From Mangifera indica (Eukaryota; Streptophyta; Magnoliopsida; Sapindales; Anacardiaceae), in assembly GCF_011075055.1 (NCBI RefSeq), contig NC_058138.1:23591568-23655567 (forward strand): 64,000 bases of DNA. Reading direction: 5' to 3'. The stretch's first letter is position 1. Every line of letters starts with the position of its first letter. Of the stretch, positions 23,053 through 37,620 are shown piece by piece. The position numbers were made by a program, and so were the translations under genes. The notes beneath the pieces are model-generated. The model searched no databases and was not told the DNA's origin. It saw only the letters and a list, made by a program, of their open reading frames with translations.

Positions 23053-26000
23053 ATGGAACAATCTACTGCTCAGCGTAGGCTCCAAGCTATACAGTGCCAC
23101 CTCATTGACAACGACGAAACTCACGCTCAGACGCAGTCTCAGGTTCAGTACAATCTCACGGCTGACAAATTTTTTCACAGTACGTGTACACTCTCTCCCT
23201 ATTCGTGTTTGTTGCTTGAAATACAAGCGTGATTATTTTTCTTTTTCCTTTATGGGATGAGCCGATAAATGATTCGATGAATCTTCTATCCGGCGGGATC
23301 ATGGTTTAGCTAATCATTCTGAAGTCAGCTGATTACTTGTTTTGAGCAGGCCAGAGGTACAGCGTGGTTCTGCCTGAGAAACTTCAAACAGGGAAATGGA
23401 ATGTGTATAGGTACTGCTTTCTTTTTTCACCGCTTTACTTTCATTTCACCTCAACAGGCATAATAGTACGACAGGAACCTTGGAACAAGATGATTGAATG
23501 TGTACATGAATAATTGGATTCAATAATGAAGCTGGGTTTACGTCAGTGAAAGATCATTTTCATGGGCCCCGTTCAATAATGTTAAGGCATATATTCATTA
23601 AATATAAACTTCGTCAAGGCAATCAATCATGGTTGTTGTTGGTTGGATAGAAGAGACAGTAAATACTTGCCTTTGTCAATTTATAATGTCATTAGACACA
23701 TGGATGACTAACACATCAGAGTCTTAAAATGATAGGACTATGAGAAGCAATTGCGTTTTTTTTTTAAAATTGTCATTTTTAAAAAAACTCAGAAATTTTG
23801 AAATACTCTTAGTGCTGACAACTTATGAGCTACTTGTAATATGTGAGTGCAGAGTTCATGTATTTGTTCACATATTTTGGCTAAATTTATTCTGAAATTT
23901 TGCAATTGATTCAATGTGGGTGTTTTTGGTTATGGTGTGTGTATATATATTATAACTGCTAGTTTAATTTTTTTTTTTTTAATTTTCAAATGCAGATCTG
24001 CACGCTCACCTTTGCAGCTTGTCAGTAGGTTTCCAAAGCATCCAGAAATTGGGACATTGCATGATAACTTCATGTGAGATTTATCTGTTGTTTAGTGTTT
24101 TGTTTCACCAACGACATGATCTATCATGTCTACTTTTCAGAATTTCATTGTGAGTATTTGAGGGCTGACTTGTTTTTCTAATTTTTTGTGTATACAGACG
24201 TACTGTTGAGACTTATCCAGATTACAAATACTTGGGTACACGAGTTAGGGTTGATGGAACAGCTGGAGAGTGAGTTTGTATTTGGTTGGTCATGTTTTAT
24301 ACTTTAATGGTAGTTCAAGACTGAAAATGATATCAACATGATGCTATATTATTAATTTTACTCATTCAGGTACAAATGGATGACATATGGAGAAGCAAGT
24401 ACTGCTCGGCAAGCAATAGGCTCTGGCCTTCAGCATTATGGATTAATGAAAGTGAGTTTTTCGCTTGAGAACTTGAATTGTTGTTCTCTATTTAAATTTT
24501 ATTTATTTAAGAAATTGTTGCAACATTTTGGAATTGGGTTTGAACTTTTAATTCTGTATATTCTTTACTGATTTTACAAATATTTGAACATTAATCTGTC
24601 TGTGGCATCTTTAGCTGTATAACTCAGATAAAAATTCTCATTTTACTAACTTGTTTTTTTGCATCTCTTTGCTTCTTGTGGAACAGGGAGTTTGCGTTGG
24701 TCTATATTTTATAAACAGACCAGAATGGTTGATCGTGGATCATGCTTGCTCAGCATATTCTTATATTTCAGTTCCTTTATATGACACTCTTGGTGTGCCT
24801 TTGACTGTTGAAATGAATCTTCTGGATTGCTCGATCCTTTTCTAATGGTTTTGTTATACATCCAGGTCCAGATGCTGTTAAGTATGTAATCAATCATGCC
24901 GAAATACAGGCAATTTTTTGTGTCCCACAGACTTTGAACATGGTGAGATCACTCTCTGCTTCTTAAGCTGGAATTTTTAGGGAAACTGTGCCTATGAGCC
25001 AGTAGTACATGGCAGTAAGGATTGTGCAAACTCCTTTCATCCAATAGCAGCTTAAGTATACATCACTCTGTTGCTATCAAGACTTGCCACTGATGAAACT
25101 GTGAAATATAGCAACAGCACACAAATTACTAAGCAACTTGGTTCCAATGATTCACTGTATCGAAGTCTGGCTTTTTGTTCTGAAGTGCAAGTGTGCAACA
25201 TATCTGATGCTTCTCTTCTGGAACTTGCAGCTATTGAGCTTCATTTCTGAGATTCCATCTGTATGTCTCATAGTGGTATGTAGTTACAAAAATTCATGTG
25301 AGTTTGTTAAGGAACTTAATGTATGCATTATGCTTAATTTTTCCCCTCTCTTAGTAATTTGCATCTTTCCCAAAATAGGTGGTGGGAGGGGTGGATGAAC
25401 ACTTACCCGTGCTTCCATCAACATCAAGAGTTGAGCTCATAACATTTTCAAAACTTCTAAGTCAGGTACTTTCAAAGTTTCAGTATAGCTTCTTCCTTAA
25501 TATATTATTTATTTGTTAGCAGAGAAAATGGTATCATGAACACATTTAAGAATGATATAGGACGGAATAAAGAATTATGCTTATGTGACTTCCTTTTTAT
25601 ATTGGTCATGCTATTTGTGTTGTGCATCTTCCTGATTGGATATTTCTCAGTCACCCCTCTTGATTATTTAGACTGCGTATACAATAACAAATTTAACAAA
25701 TACTTAATTCATAATCTGATTGGTAATAGATTTTTTTCTTTCCATCTGCAATCTGTAGTAACATTAATCAAATCATGGATCTGAGATGCAATTTTTAGGC
25801 ATTTTATCCTTTTTCTCTGGTTCTAGCTGATATTCTATTTCAAGAAGTCATTTTTCATTTCCATATTACATATGGTCATCTTTTAGGGCCGCAGTAGTCT
25901 TCAGCCTTTTTGCCCTCCAAACCCTGAGGATATTGCAACCATATGCTATACTAGTGGTACCACTGGAACACCAAAGGTAACAGGCTTTGCTTTCTTTCTC

Positions 26001-29000
26001 TAGTTCTGCAACTAACATCATTATTATTTTTTTTTTTTTACTTGGCTATAGACATACAATAAACAATACATATTTTTGTTTTTTCTTTTTGCTAGGGAGT
26101 TGTCTTGACACATGGAAATTTAATTTCAAGTGTTGCTGGGTTCAGTTATTTGGTCAAATTTTATCCATCAGACATGTAGGTTCAGTTTTCAAATTGTAGC
26201 TAAATGTTTAATGAGTTTGCTTTGTTTTGCTTATCCTTCCTTTTTATTTATTCATTATTTGAATTCTGATTTTTCTCTGTTAAAAAAATGTGTTATTTCT
26301 AACAGTTACATATCTTATCTTCCTTTGGCACACATCTATGAGCGAACTAACCAGATTATATCAGTGTACTATGGCGTTGCTATTGGTTTCTACCAAGGGG
26401 TAAGTGACTCAACTAAAGATTTTAGTTTTCTTTTGATAATTTTTGTGTGTTTGAGGGCATTAAAGCCACTAGTTATAGAATTGGAATTGGAACTGGATGT
26501 TGTGCATTAGCTTGGTGCATTTTAACTTTATAGATATGAGGATAATCTAATTTGATTGTATCCTTGTCCCTTTTATTTGCAGGACAATATGAAGTTGATG
26601 GATGATTTATCTGCTCTAAAACCAACCATATTTTGCAGTGTTCCACGGTTGTATAACCGAATTTATGCTGGGTAAGATTGTGGTTGATTGCTGCATAATT
26701 TTTCATTAGTTTCAAATTTTCTGGTCACTCATCATGTCTAACTCTGGTTGTTCCATAGAATCACAAATGCAGTAAAGACTTCTGGGACTCTTAAGGAGAA
26801 GTTATTCACGGCTGCATTCAACTCCAAGAAGCAAGCTATAATGAATGGTCTGTGTAAATAACTTAGCCTTTCTTTTTGTCAATATTTTTCATATGAATCT
26901 TCTTGTTGGCTCCTCCATCACCATCATCTATTACGTAAAAATAGCTTAGAATAAAGAGGTTAGAACATTGATCATAAGCCCTGAATGACTGAACATTCAC
27001 AGTTCCTTGTTTTGACTATGTAACAAAAAATTTTCAGGCCGAAATCCATCACCAATCTGGGACAGACTGGTGTTTAATAAGATAAAGGAAAAGTTAGGTG
27101 GCCGAGTCCGTTTTATGGGCTCAGGTGCTTCACCTTTGTCTCCAGATGTAATGGATTTTTTGAAGGTGTAAGTTGATTCTCAAACTGGTGAATTCACTTG
27201 TATCTTTCCATCCTCTCTTGGCACACACAGACAAACACATAAAGTGACTACTCTATCTTATGGTTGCAAATGTAATAAACCATCAGGTGCTTTGGCTGTC
27301 AAGTAATTGAAGGATATGGTATGACTGAGACTTCTTCTGTCATAAGCTGTATGGATGATGGTGACAACTTATCTGGTCATGTTGGGTCTCCTAATCCTGC
27401 ATGTGGTGAGTTTCTTACTGACTTTTAAGTGTTTATACATATATTTGATTCCACAATCCTCACCCACCAGAAGCAAAAGACTTTGGCTCTTTTAAGTCTT
27501 ATTTTGAACACCATGGATCTGTCATCCCTCACTTGATCCATGTGAGAGACATTGTTTTGTTAACAAGTATAGTGTACTTTTAAATGTTAGGTAATAAGTT
27601 CAAGTAGTTTTTGTTTTTAATCAATAAAGAAGTCAGAAAAAAAAAAATGAAGAGCCCCAATGCAATTAAACAACTTGTGTAAAAGAAAGAGAAGAACAGG
27701 CAAATATAATGAGATGCTTGAGGGAAAAAGTTTCTTGTCAATGTTAATGTGTTATTATCAGTGTTTTGTCTTTTCTTCTTTCAGAAGTGAAACTTGTTGA
27801 TGTTCCTGAAATGAACTACACTTCTGAGGATCAGCCTTATCCTCGTGGTGAAATCTGTGTCAAGGGTTCCAGTGTGTTCCAGTGCTACTACAAAGATGAA
27901 GTTCAAACGTAGTTACCTTAACTTTTGTTAATTATACTAAAATGAAGTTACAACTGTTTATTCTTTCTGATTGCTCGGTTTGATTGAATAGGAGAGAAGT
28001 AATGGATGAAGATGGTTGGCTGCATACGGGAGATATTGGACTGTGGTTAAGTGGGGGTCGTCTTAAGATTATTGATAGGTAATTTTCATTTCTAAAATTA
28101 ATCCGACACTATTTTCTCTGTTAAATGGCCTTCGAAAAATTTTCTCAGTTGAAAGTACATAAATTTATGTTGTTTAGAGTTGAATTATTGGACTCCATTA
28201 TTACACTACATTCAACTTATGACAGGAAAAAAAACATATTCAAGTTGGCACAAGGAGAGTATGTAGCCCCAGAGAAGATCGAGAATGTATATGCGAAGTG
28301 CAAGTATATTTCTCAGTGTTTTATCTATGGTACAGAATTGTTGCTTATATCTTATATGGAAATGTCCGGCTGCAGTTTTTATACTTACTACATAATTTTA
28401 TCTTAGGTGATAGCTCGAATTCTTGTTTAGTAGCTGTTGTTGCGGTGGATCCTGATGTTTTAAAAGCTTGGGCTGCATCTGAAGGAATCGAGGTCATTTT
28501 TGTATTTCTCTTCTTACTACTTTTTATTTCATAACCTATCAACTTGACTTAGCTAAACTCACCCTCAGGAAGTTATTTAAGTCCTGATGTTGCAATAAAT
28601 TTGTAATAGATTTCTTGTTATCCCCCGATGAGTGTCACAAAATGAACAACTTTTTAAAATTTGACAGACGAGAGGGTTGGTTTATTCTCTTGTTCTTTTT
28701 TAATAGTCGAGATTTCATGTTTTGCATCATCATATTACCAGTAAGTAAGAATGGCAAGGGAATGTTAAGTGTGCTATTAGCCATTGGAAGCATAGCCAGA
28801 GCTGAAAGCATACCTATAGTTGGTTATACTGAAATATCTATTGTGCATGCGAGAAATGTTTATTCATATGCAAAAATAATTGCAGTTTGGATATTGCATA
28901 TTATTGAGGCATAGTCTGGATTCTTCCATCGCTTCATCTCAATATTGAGCCAAGGGGTTCTTTAGTATTGATAAAATAATGATTTCGGCAGTTTGTGTTA

Positions 29001-29900
29001 CATTTATGCAGTTTGAGAATTTAGAACAGTTGTGCAATGATCCAAGAGCAAGAAGAGTTGTTCTTGCTGAGATGGATGCCATTGGAAAGGAAGACCAGGT
29101 AAATTCTTTTACCAAGTATGTTTTTCACCCTTCAAGTTGAATTGAGGCTTACCATTTTTTGCTTCTCACAATGTTTTAGTTGAGAGGTTTTGAATTTGCA
29201 AAATCTGTAACTTTGGTGCCAGAACCATTCTCTGTCGAGAATGATCTTCTCACTCCAACATTCAAGGTATGTAACTAAGTTCCTTCCATAATGCATACCA
29301 TAACTTCAAAATCATATATCCCTTTGCTACAATTTAGCTGCATATGAGCTTTTGTTGACTCGGGCTCGTTTTGATTATTGTTGAATTGAGTTCAAACTTC
29401 TTGTTAGTCAGTTTGGTGAGCTTATGAACTCACGATTTGATTTTAGTAAAATATATTAACAAACCCCCGAAAGTTTATAATAATTCACTTTCACTTTTAA
29501 AGTTTCACTTTTCGGCTTGAGATTGAATATATCGAATAATCGATAAATATATAAGATATATGATTTAATTGTAATTATTTGAGTTAAATTCAAGTCAGCC
29601 ATTCTTATCCTAAGCTTAATTTTGGACCAAAAATTCCCCAACTTAATAAACTAGAGTATTGTCTAAATGCAATTGAGCTAAGCTCAAACCAAACCATACT
29701 TAGTTCTGATCGATTGCAACCTTACATACAACCTAAACATTGTGAATATAAGGCAAAAGAACTATTTCCATATTTTAACCCAAAATCTTTTCCAGATCAA
29801 GAGGCCACAAGCTAAGGCTCACTTTGCCAAAGCAATATCCAACATGTATGCTGAGCTTTCATCTTCAAATACTACACCGACAACAATGTCTCGCATATAG
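23053..29900 (+). CDS. LACS6/LACS7: Peroxisomal long-chain acyl-CoA synthetase
   Basis: Twenty-three exons are in phase and give 701 residues: 23053-23179, 23350-23410, 23996-24073, 24198-24269, 24370-24451, 24687-24792, 24866-24942, 25231-25275, 25379-25465, 25887-25976, 26096-26175, 26306-26399, 26583-26671, 26759-26847, 27038-27167, 27287-27405, 27785-27908, 27992-28078, 28226-28329, 28407-28492, 29012-29098, 29180-29266 and 29796-29900. It activates free fatty acids to acyl-CoA for peroxisomal beta-oxidation. A PTS2 signal RLQAIQCHL (residues 9-17) fits R-L-x5-H-L. The AMP-binding signature [11 protein letters not shown], the EGYGMTET motif and [10 protein letters not shown] are intact. 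The C-terminus is SRI, a weak PTS1-like tripeptide. The frame is open upstream to 22858 without another ATG, and PTS2 must be N-terminal, so ATG 23053 is the start. Confidence 0.94.
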
Positions 29901-30970
29901 GTTCCTATTTGCAATACGAATGTGATTGTCTAATAAAATCTTATGATTTGATTGTTGTAACTCATATATACTCCAGATATATTGGTGCTAGAGAAAAGTT
30001 CATGCCATTCTGTTGTAACATGCATTGTGATACTTATTTTTTCACCCTTGTCTATGGTCATGAGTGGCCTAAATGTGGAATAAGCTTAAACTAGAGTGTA
30101 TATAGTAATATTGGGAAATTCAGCTGTCTTAATTTTTTGTTCTAGTTGGCTGGACAGCATGCCTGTCAAACAACTTTGCTGGTGAGATTGAATAAACCCT
30201 AATAATTATTTATTGGAACATTTCAGGAGCATATCTAATTGTTTTCAATATGGTCATTAGTATAGTAAGACGCCTATAAAATGGCTGGAAACAATATTTA
30301 TTCTAAAGTATATCAAATATATAGTAAAACATATTATTCAATATGATATATATTAATTTATATTGAAACACATTTAGAGAGTAATGACTTGATTAGCAGT
30401 GAATTTGGATTGAGTTGACGTAAGCTTTGTTGTGAACTAACTCAAACAAACTCCGTGTCAAGTTTAAGCTTAAATTTAGGAAATATTTAATTTGCTAAGT
30501 TTATAGATTTAAAAAGTTTGTTTAAAATTATTAAAATAATTTTGTTTTAATCAATACTAAACCAAACTTGGTTTGATCTTATAACATACTTAAACTCAAT
30601 TTCCCTTTGAACAAAGCTAAGCTTGAGTTAATTTAAAAGGTATTTCAAGTAGAATTGAAAATTTAAATTTGACTAAGTTCGAATATATATATATAAAAAA
30701 CTGAAATAGACTATTTATTTTTCAAAATGATAAAATTATAATTAAAAATTGTGATTTATCTTATTTTTAAAACATATCTTACAATAAGGAATATGAATAT
30801 ATAAACATGCTAATAATTTGAATCAAGTTTTAATACATGATGCACTGTACTATAATCTGCCATTCCTGTGGTTGAATTATATCTACAACACAAGAAATAA
30901 ATAACTGATGAGGCAGGGCATGCCTTCATAGATTGGGAATTATAGTGACCGATCAAAGACGCACAGGCAA
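29901..30970. other. Convergent spacer between LACS and APP2
   Basis: It contains the 3' untranslated regions of both genes. The middle, about 30400-30670, has the dispersed degenerate GAGTT/AACTC-rich repeat and a short TA run near 30686. No gene is seen. Confidence 0.5.
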
Positions 30971-33900
30971 TCAATCTTTGACAACTGGCCGTGTATTGTT
31001 CCAAAGCCATTGTCGAGCAGAACCATCCAGCAAAGGGGAAACCTGTCAGACCAAGTTCATGATCAAAATTACAAAATAAATTGAAAATAACAGGATGCCA
31101 CAAAACTTACTACTGTTATAATCATGACTGGATACTATCCGAACTCGAACACACCAAACATTCAACTTGTTTTCATAAAACAAGCCGAGTTAGAACCAAT
31201 CCAAACATTTGGGTTTGTACTAGTTTAGATTAAATCTAAAATTAAATTATTTTTTATTGAATGAGTCTCAATTCATCAATCTCAAACTAACTCTATTGAA
31301 TGCAAGCCGATCTCCAACTGAGTCTTATTTAAATTCAACCCAGATAGAATTCAGCCCTAGCTAATTCATAAATGCATGCTTTGTTGAGATTTCCTTACAT
31401 TTTCAAACTTTATAAATGTTGTCATAATTTAGAAGTGCTGCTTAAGGCAGAATAGAACTATTTATATACACAAACAAAACTTTTGAGCAAGCTTTAATAG
31501 ATTTCCAGACATGGATACCTTCTCCCAGACTTGAGAATGGTAAACGTTAAGCCAATCAATCTCCGCAATGGAGAGCAAGGACAAGTCGACCAATTTCGTC
31601 TGCCAGCAAAAAAAGCATGAAGAAAAATAAGTTACAAAATTGAAATACTCAATGTAAACATGGTTCAAAAGATGGCACTGGAGAGACACTATCCCAACAT
31701 AAAAATGCCAAATTGTTAAGCATAAGTTCTAGATAATATAGCACTTAAGCCACTTGATTTTCGGTCCTGGAAATTTTATTGAAACAACACCATCACAAGG
31801 AATTAGCCCTGGTCTTAACATCACTATCTACATCAAATTATGTTTACATCATGTTTCCCTGAATTTTGTAGGACATTACCAGGAAAACATTACACATTTA
31901 GTGTTTATTGTCATGAAAATCATATCTCTTTCAGTTTTAGCATATAGCCATAAATTTACGTACAAATGGTAGAGTATCAGTGGGTCCAAACAAACTGACG
32001 TGTCATCTCGTGAATAGATGATTTTGAATTAGAAATAAAGTAAACAATTAGATCACCCAATCACATGATGATATATCAGTTTGTTTGCACCTGTTAGTGT
32101 TCACCTTTTGTACACAAGGTTTTACTTATTGTTCAGTAAACTCCATTTAATCAATGAGACTGCATGAGAAGCCAGGGCACTGAACATCTCCATATTTCGA
32201 AAAACAAGCACAGAGAAAGAGTCTTGTCTAGTTATATTTTGTTTTCGTTTCCCAAACAACTTGACCAGAGTTGGCAATGAACAGAATACCTGTATGGGGA
32301 CAAATGTGAGTTTTTCAAATCCCAAATATGCAGCTCCTCCGAAATGATTGGGCGTGTCAACCTCTCTCACGTAAAGAAGATTCTGTAAGACAAAGTAAAT
32401 GTAACTAAAAATATACAGAAGAATGCAAGAGTATTCGTGAAAAGATATTGGATATCAAACATTCATCACAAATTACAGTATGTAATCAGACATTACAAGT
32501 ATGTAAGTCAAAATTTGGTAACACCAGCAGCTGAGATGAAATCAATATGAATGTGTACCTCAATGCGAATGCCGAAGGCATGGTCTTCATAATACCCAGG
32601 TTCATTGCTGACAATCATGCCTTCTACTAAGGGAGTCATATTTCCATATCTGTAGCTAATACTTTGGGGACCCTCATGGACATTCAATGCAGCTCCCACA
32701 CCATGTCCAGTTCCTAGTTAACGGAAGAAGATAAAATTAACATATTAGCACCTTCTCTCAATTAAGTACTTATGAATTCGGAAAAGTTTCCTGCCACATT
32801 TATAGGCACTAAAAAGCAGGAAAAATACCATGTCTGTAATCAAGTCCAATCTTCCAAAGGGAAGAACGGGCAAAAGCATCCAAAACAAATCCAGGAGTAC
32901 TTTCAGGGAATATTGCCTGATCAAGGGCTATATGACCCTGCAATCAGACATTCTACAATCAGATTAAACCAAATATCAAATACTTTGATGAAAAGTTAGT
33001 AGTCCAGAGAAGTAGAAAATCAGAGACAACAATGTTAACTAACAAGGTTATAAGAGAGGCAAAAAAGTTCGAAACCATAAATTTGCAATCAACAATGCAA
33101 ATTTGCCCATTCCTATTTTCAAATACTAAACATATACGAGTTATTACAAAGCCTCTTCAAGTAATACAGATTAAGACAGACGAAGAAAGACTTAACACCT
33201 GTAAAACTCGGGTGAAGCATTCTTTTTGCCGAGCAGTAGGTTCACCAAAGTGCACTGTCCTAGTTATGTCAGTTGTTCCATCCTCATATTGAGCTCCACT
33301 GTCTAATAAGAAAAGTTTATTCGGGTCCACAACACTACATTTGTCTGGCTCTGGTTTGTAGTGTATGATAGCACCATTTGCACCAGAACCTGTAAGATAA
33401 TCTTAACTGTAAGCTATGAAATCTGGAAACATATGATGAGGGCATATATTATAACAAGTTTCTAGTAACAAAAACAAATTGTTTAGGGTTCAGGGAAGAG
33501 TAAGTTTCTATCATAAAAGGAATCAGGATGATGAAAAGAAAATTGCAACATATTCCAGTTGTAAAAGGGAATGAAGAATCCGTGAACTTCAAATTTAAAT
33601 TGAAATAACCAGAGGTGGAAGATAGGCAATCAAAAATTCAAAAGTGAATATACCACTTATGGTATCGAAGCTAGTATCTGTAAAACCAGCCTGCTTCGAA
33701 CGGAATTCAAGAAGTTTGTCTGCAACATCTACCTCTGTTAGTTTCACACCATTGTGAAGTTCTTCTTCCAGCCAAACCCAAAATTGTGCCAAAGCAGCAG
33801 CATCCCTGCAAATGAAACAATAGGATTAAAATATTTCTTAAAATCACAAAATATTCTATCTTTGTCACAACATCACAATAGAAGATTTTTTTTAAACCTA

Positions 33901-36900
33901 AAAAATGAGTTACATCCTCAAGAAGATATGATATGTATGTCCACAGGTACTGCCTCTTATCCTGCTCTTGCTCTTGAGCTAATTTTCATGATTTTTACTA
34001 TAAAAATGTAACAAGATATTATTCGATCACAGAACATGAGACCCATATTAATTGAACAGAGTAAAAATCTGATGGAGGAAGAATGATAGAGGTCAATTAG
34101 TTGGTATGTGAAAGATCACATGAAAACGTGATTTAGTCATTGTCCAGTATCAAAAACTATGCATTACTACAGAATCTGCTCAAATATATGATAGATTATG
34201 AGGAAAATAAAAGGAAAGGAAAGGAAATAGAAATAATCACTATCATGATGCAAAATTAACTTCATCCTCAAATTCAGAACATCATCCACTGGAAGGATCA
34301 CTTACCTTAAATGACAGTTTTGCATTCCTTCTAACTCAGCAGAATTTTTCAATGCCTTTGCCATAGAGACAGGAGATGTTTTGAAAACCCCAGTGGGTCC
34401 TCCAGACTGGCCATTGGTGTCACCATACTTCTTATTCTTATTCTTTTTACTCTCGATACTTTCAAGATATCTTTCATTGGCAATCTTATAGGTGTTCATA
34501 ATAGCAGCATTCACAGAGGAAGGATCCAACCAAAGTCGAGCGCCTTGAGCTGCCAGACTAATAAAAAAAGCCATATACCACTTGCATTATGACATGATTA
34601 CATGACTGAATATTAATCTAAAAGAAAGGGGAAGAAAGAAAATTGGCAGGCAAGACAAAAATGCAGCTTTTCTTGGCAGCAATTTTCACACCAGTAAAAA
34701 TCTAAAAATTACCATTGCATTAGCAGCTGCAAAGTTTGAAATTTTTTTATTAATGCAATTAATAACCATTTAAACCTACCACTGAAATTGTAATAAGGAG
34801 ATTTGCCATAATGTGATATAACATTAAAAACCACGTAAAAGCACACAACTAAATGCAAATTCAGACATCTGAACCCCTAAACGTACCTCTTTATTTCAGA
34901 AAGGATGGAATCATATGGCCTCAACTCTACATTAGCACTCTTCAAGTGATTCATCACATCTGTGGTAACTTTAGAATCATCTATAAATAATTTTGCTTTG
35001 GTCAATTCAACGATTAAGTAGGCATACATAACAGGTGAATGTGGAACATCACTTCCTCTCTGCAACAAAAAAAAATTGTAGTATGATCCCATTGAACAGC
35101 AGAAAACATTATTGAATGATTTAGTAAAACATTATTGAATGATTTACTAAAACAAAAAATATTGCTCTGCTACCATATAAGTGTGAACTAGATTTAAGGA
35201 TGTTATATAAATGGTGCCACTATGCTACATTGATTCTAAGTACCAGCTATCCAAGAGATTTCAAAATTGAAATGTTTATAGGCACTGCTTCCATATATAT
35301 AAACATAACAGAATAGGTTTATAGAGAATACAGAAAACTTACCAAATTTAGCAGCCAGGCAATTTCATCAAGCATTGATATTATAATGGCAGATGAACCG
35401 GCATCAACAAGTTCAGATCTCAAGGAAGATAGTTTTGATGCCACATCTAATCCAGCATATTTCAGCTCGTGTACTCTAATAGGTTTGTTTGGAGGCTTTG
35501 GCCTTGATTTCTTCCATATAACATCCAAAGATTAAAATCATACAAGTAAACTAACTCATGATTCTTCTGAGCTATAGCCTCCTTCAATTCCTCTGCAGCA
35601 GCAGAAGAAAATAGAAACTGCTCCCTTCACATTATCAAGAAAAGGTGGCATCAGAGACATGAAAGTATGTACCAGAATAGACAGAATGTATACAGGAACA
35701 TAAAATTTGATATTTGAACATATGAAGCAAAAAAAAAAAAAAAAGAACATAATTTATAAATTAAATTTACCTACATAAAATGGAAGTTATAAAGCAAACA
35801 TAAGACAAATGATTTACGGAACTATGCTCCTAAAATTGTTCAATATATTAGAAATATTCTGGTTTTATTGCTGATTCTATTCACTGATTTTTGTGTTGAT
35901 AGCTTGTTCTTTTTTCATGTAAATCACTTTTTCCTATATAGAAAAGTTGCAATTTCTTATTAGAAAGGGAAAAAAATAATGAGAGAATGAATATTGGAAT
36001 TTTAAGATGAAAGCCAGTAAAAAGTAGCAATACAAAAACTTAAAGACAATGAGCTGCTCTATAAAAGAAAAGAACAAAACATGTAATAAGCCCATTTACT
36101 CTGCCTCAAGAGGTTGAAGAATTGCTCACCGGATCAATGCCAACTCTGCCTCCAGGCGCCAAAACACTGTTTAGCCATTCACTAATAGTAGGGACTCCAA
36201 GGTTACCACTTCTCATGAGAATCCAACTAGGACTCAGCTGCTTCTCAGCCTAATTATAACAAAATAAATAATTAGCCAGAACATCTTCTCAAACTAGTTA
36301 ACTAAAATGCAGAAAGTCCTGTTTTCATAAGAAACAACCAATAAAAAAAGTTGGCCCAACAAAGTATGGTGACTATGCATTAGGCACTAAATCTAGCAAA
36401 GTAAAAGATATTTTACGCATCTTTCTTCCAAACCTGGAGAAAGTATCGACCATCAGTCCAGAGAGCTGCTTTATCCTTTGTGACAATAGCAGTCCCAGCA
36501 CTACCAGTAAATCCAGATATGAAAGTCCTCCTCATATAACATTCAGCAATGAACTCACTCTGTAAAGCAAAATGGAGAGAATATTAATGCTTAAATACAG
36601 AAAAAAATGGAAACTCCATTCATCCGAGTTCTATACTAAAGAAGTTTTAGCCAAAATTGGCATCACTTTTTCAGCGACATCAGATACACATGGACAAATC
36701 TTACAATCTAGAAATTCAACTGAACATTATAAGGTAAACATTAATCACTTTCATAGACTTTCCCATCAACTCTACTCAAAGAACCAAAATTTCAAAACAA
36801 CAGGACCCCAGTTTAAATTAAACAATACATCTTCGCTCTACCCATATACTCAGAAGTTGAACTTTAAAGTTTAAACAGTTAACGCCCTCGAAAAGCTCGT

Positions 36901-37620
36901 TATCCACAAAACCAAAAACTAATAGACATTACTGACCCAAAAAAAAAAAAAAAACAGACAAATAGATATTGTTGAACCTTTCTTTTACAACCAACAGCCC
37001 AAATAAACCAGAAACAATAAACCTAAAATTTTGAAAAGCAATTGCAGAAAAAAAAAAAAAAGCCAAAACCCAACTGATTTTTCAAACATCCCAAATCAAC
37101 TCAAAAACATCATAATTTTTTACACAAAAAGGCCCGTATTTTTCACAACAATTAACACACAAAACCATAAAAAAATCAACAACAAATTAAAATTGATGAT
37201 TTGAACCTGATGAGCGTCCTGAGAAGGTATGATATATGCATCAATGTTAACTCCTGGCTTGGTGAACAGCTGGCGAAGCGCACGAAGCTTCTCGTCTGGT
37301 GGCTCTTGGCTACGGTCCTTGCGGAACTCGGAGGAGGGCTTGGCGGAGATGGAAGTGCAGTTTCTGACAAAAAGAGGAGCTTTTTGATGAATTTTGTAAG
37401 ATGAGCGGCCGGTTTGAAATTTATGGAAAACAGGGTGTGAGAGAGAGGAGAGGAAGCGAAATTGCAGAGAAGAAAAGTGAGTGAAGGATGGTGAGAGCGA
37501 AAGGGGGCGCATTGCTTGTGATGATAGCGAGTGCATGGCGGCGATTACGCAGAGGGACAGAGAGAGAGAGGGAGGTGAAAGATAAGGTTTTGTTGTACGT
37601 TGGTGAAGTATCGAAGACAC
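30971..37620 (-). CDS. APP2: Chloroplast-type Xaa-Pro aminopeptidase P, one-base frameshift in exon 4
   Basis: Thirteen exons: 37620-37207, 36559-36434, 36249-36130, 35617-35343, 35059-34887, 34557-34306, 33805-33654, 33389-33199, 32937-32829, 32713-32559, 32382-32290, 31599-31519 and 31042-30971. It is an M24 metallopeptidase that removes N-terminal residues before proline. Two creatinase-like N-terminal domains precede the pita-bread domain. The metal ligands are all visible: two Asp in [12 protein letters not shown], His in HGTGHGVG, Glu in NEPGYYE and Glu in FGIRIEN. Exon 4 is 275 bp where phase demands 276. After [12 protein letters not shown] (about 35528) the frame breaks and meets a stop 20 codons on, while the correct reading resumes one base later ([12 protein letters not shown]). 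About 737 residues are expected if the break is an error. Start is uncertain: ATGs at 37620, 37536 and 37512 all give Ser-rich transit-like peptides. Confidence 0.9.
31983..32091. mobile_element. Small MITE in APP2 intron 11
   Basis: A 109-bp element has 25-bp terminal inverted repeats (31983-32007 and 32067-32091) matching at 21 of 25 positions, each beginning GGT(C/G)CAAACAAACTGA. Flanking octamers TATCAGTG and TGTTAGTG match at 6 of 8, suggesting a hAT-type target duplication. The inner part resembles sequence at about 45665-45765 and 58800-58895, so it belongs to a dispersed family. Confidence 0.6.
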
